Of a DNA stretch of 63,646 nucleotides, positions 63,348 to 63,646 are shown piece by piece (the first letter of the stretch is position 1; every line of letters starts with the position of its first letter). Both the position numbers and the translations under genes were made by a program. This DNA comes from Aurantibacter aestuarii. Lineage in GTDB: Bacteria; Bacteroidota; Bacteroidia; Flavobacteriales; Flavobacteriaceae. The DNA is taken from NCBI RefSeq assembly GCF_003008425.1, contig NZ_PXOQ01000008.1, positions 5,001 through 68,646 on the forward strand. Reading direction: 5' to 3'. Below the pieces are notes generated by a model. That model saw only the letters and a program-made list of their open reading frames with translations. It made no database searches and was not told where the DNA came from.

Positions 63348-63646
63348 TTAACGTTTCAGTGTAAAGTGTCCTCTAAACTGTTTCTTCTCATCTGAAGTTG
63401 AGTTTGGTTCTCTATACTCTACCGTAAACCAGTAGTCGCTTGTTGGCATTGGGTTACCATTATAGGTTCCATCCCATCCTGCACCTGTTGGACTGATTTG
63501 TTTTAAGAGTTTGCCCATACGGTCAAAGATGTAAATCGTAGCATCTGGCTGATTCGCGATTCCGTAAATGTTCCACGTATCGTTATAACCATCTCCATTT
63601 GGTGTAAAGAATAATGGGTAGTCCATTGCCAGTACTGTTGCACTTG
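63348..63646 (-). CDS. C-terminal end of a secreted protein with T9SS type B sorting domain (partial)
   Basis: The frame is open through the right edge (SATVLA before MDYPLFFTPNGDGYNDTWNI), so the gene continues beyond the window and its N-terminus and main domain are unknown. What is visible is the gliding-motility-associated C-terminal domain: FFTPNGDGYNDTWNI, IYIFDRMGKLL, GAGWDGTYNGNPMPTSDYWFTVEY, FRGHFTLKR. This tail directs export by T9SS, type B (often linked to SprF-type partners). Confidence 0.95.
   Translation of the reverse strand, partial: SATVLAMDYPLFFTPNGDGYNDTWNIYGIANQPDATIYIFDRMGKLLKQISPTGAGWDGTYNGNPMPTSDYWFTVEYREPNSTSDEKKQFRGHFTLKR

Noticed and set aside
1-63646. CRISPR arrays, complete tRNA genes, insertion sequences, prophage
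   Set aside because: I saw no regularly spaced direct repeats with unique spacers, no cloverleaf with a T-loop signature, no transposase and no phage genes in either strand.

Overview
The window is a piece of chromosome from a marine-type Flavobacteriaceae bacterium (Bacteroidota). The evidence is the low GC, promoters of the TAnnTTTGC (-7) / TTTG (-33) type, type IX secretion (T9SS) sorting domains, a gliding-motility GldF/GldG protein, a split transketolase, and the gene neighbourhoods (rpsF-rpsR-rplI, tgt-lptF/G, dnaN next to gld genes). I cannot name the genus from the sequence alone.

Layout. 1-770: the first 16 bases are the 5' end of a 16S rRNA gene read leftwards; the rest is its leader and three tandem promoters, then the thrS promoter. 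771-4029: thrS-infC-rpmI-rplT, with infC starting at a non-canonical codon. 4186-18002: an accessory block of two large secreted LamG proteins carrying T9SS tails, each beside a two-component system (NarL type and LytTR type), plus a HAD phosphatase, a membrane nucleotide cyclase and a hidden 30-residue membrane peptide. 18004-27338: housekeeping genes, mostly leftward (asnB-like, AI-2E transporter, dnaB, accA, EamA, lptF/G, tgt), then the split transketolase (26493-28312). 28545-30287: a MORN-like secreted protein. 30503-43905: purC, phoH, a DUF62 enzyme, a fused gldF-gldG, dnaN, hisS, the S6-S18-L9 operon, a LytTR regulator and priA (apparent AUU start). 43956-48215: DUF2147, YihY, nadC, rlmH, a beta-barrel protein and rdgB.

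48318-51309 is the most unusual part. Three consecutive same-direction accessory genes (an SH3-like membrane protein, a papain-family protease and a small membrane protein) are each bounded by a private, perfect 10-bp inverted pair that starts GTT and ends AAC. The two junctions between them fold into long imperfect hairpins whose only mismatches become G-T wobbles on the bottom strand. This is the architecture of integron gene cassettes with attC sites, but the ends do not fit the classical GTTRRRY consensus and no integrase is visible.

51600-63646: a DEAD-box helicase with a structured leader, a carboxypeptidase-regulatory-domain protein, trmH-like, a sirtuin, a fasciclin lipoprotein, a DUF2914 protein, then a leftward cluster (M28 peptidase, SDR, small membrane protein, thioredoxin-like, ctlX, argS), and at the edge the C-terminal end of a T9SS type B secreted protein.

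Functionally the core genes serve translation, replication and envelope assembly. The accessory genes point to surface display by T9SS under local two-component control and to capture of single-gene cassettes.
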